Part shown: positions 63,833 through 64,000 of the stretch, in pieces | Numbering within the stretch: position 1 is the first letter of the stretch | Layout of the letters: every line of letters starts with the position of its first letter | Source: Colwellia sp. PAMC 21821 | GTDB lineage: Bacteria; Pseudomonadota; Gammaproteobacteria; Enterobacterales; Alteromonadaceae | Direction of reading: 5' to 3' | Assembly (NCBI RefSeq): GCF_002077175.1 | Contig: NZ_CP014943.1 | Span: 4,154,001-4,218,000, forward strand | Length of the DNA: 64,000 nt | Program-made: the position numbers and the translations under genes | Notes under the pieces: model-generated | The model's input: only the letters and a program-made list of their open reading frames with translations | Database searches by the model: none | What the model was told of the DNA's origin: nothing

Positions 63833-64000
63833 GTAGTTTATCGATAAATGATGTGACGTTTGTAGGTTCTGAACTTGTTCGGCCTGAATGTGTACTAGCA
63901 ACGAAAGCAGGTAATTTATATGTCTCTGATTTTCGCGGCGGAGTTACAAAAATATCACCTGATGGACATATTCAATTTATGGGTGGTGAAGATGTGAAAG
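63829..64000 (+). CDS. SMP-30/gluconolactonase family protein, N-terminal part
   Basis: 57 codons are visible before the window ends. PECVLATKAGNLYVSD (first blade with the metal-ligand Glu) and FRGGVTKISPDGH are typical of SMP-30-like lactonases. Start-stop overlap with the oxidoreductase gene suggests coupled translation. An oxidoreductase-lactonase pair would turn a sugar into its acid. Confidence 0.75.
   Translation, partial: MSSLSINDVTFVGSELVRPECVLATKAGNLYVSDFRGGVTKISPDGHIQFMGGEDVK

Noticed and set aside
1..64000. CRISPR arrays, insertion sequences, prophage or toxin-antitoxin genes
   Set aside because: I saw no regularly spaced repeats, transposase, integrase or phage genes. The only tandem repeats are the 11-base array and the CBM duplication.

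Overview
This AT-rich window looks like the chromosome of a marine gammaproteobacterium of the Alteromonadales, probably Colwellia-like. This is inferred from the low G+C, the Xanthomonas-Caulobacter-type TonB receptor with a linked tryptophan-halogenase/SapC cluster, the gammaproteobacterial ribB with an FMN riboswitch, and the large set of lipoprotein glycoside hydrolases. No database search was possible, so taxonomy and substrates are inferences.

Layout. 1-7.4 kb: the end of a GH3 exo-beta-glucosidase, a GH26 enzyme resembling beta-1,3-xylanases, a GH10 xylanase with two duplicated carbohydrate-binding modules, and a lipoprotein GH43. 7.6-8.6 kb: ribB with its FMN riboswitch, a housekeeping island. 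9-11.1 kb: an outer-membrane TonB-type receptor. 11.3-23.9 kb: one long minus-strand operon encoding a Weimberg-type (oxidative, non-phosphorylating) pentose pathway: lactonase, xylonate dehydratase (XylD-like), 2-keto-3-deoxyxylonate dehydratase (XylX-like) and alpha-ketoglutarate semialdehyde dehydrogenase. It also carries a GPH symporter, a GH43 xylosidase, a Kelch protein and unknown secreted proteins. A divergent LacI regulator with a palindromic operator lies at 24-25 kb. 25.3-32.4 kb: GH43, GH10, a NUDIX-type (NrtR/AraR-like) regulator, a second GPH symporter and a second type of GH43.

32.6-42 kb: a large TonB receptor (frameshifted here) followed by halogenase, SapC-like, cupin_8/JmjC-like, halogenase and DUF6445-like genes, a recurrent but functionally unresolved cluster. 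42.4-49.3 kb: a Tat-type Gfo/Idh/MocA oxidoreductase, an ABM protein, a metallo-beta-lactamase-fold lipoprotein, a third GH10, an AEC transporter, a tRNA 3'-end-like scar and an unknown lipoprotein. 50-54.1 kb: a GH3, a second GH26 and the scar of a GH10 gene.

54.2-64 kb: a sugar-acid region. It holds a uronate-dehydrogenase-like SDR, OtnC-like aldolase and OtnK-like kinase on the minus strand. The plus strand carries an isocitrate/tartrate-dehydrogenase-family gene (frameshifted), a complete TctC-TctB-TctA transporter, a Gfo/Idh/MocA enzyme and the start of an SMP-30 lactonase.

Together, surface and periplasmic GH10/GH26/GH43/GH3 enzymes would cut algal or mixed-linkage xylan. TonB receptors and GPH symporters would import the oligomers and xylose. 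The Weimberg operon would take xylose to alpha-ketoglutarate, and the right-hand region would handle uronic or four-carbon sugar acids. Three genes (22.9, 32.9 and 59.0 kb) each carry a single-base loss in a G/C homopolymer, which points to a systematic sequencing artefact or to decay.
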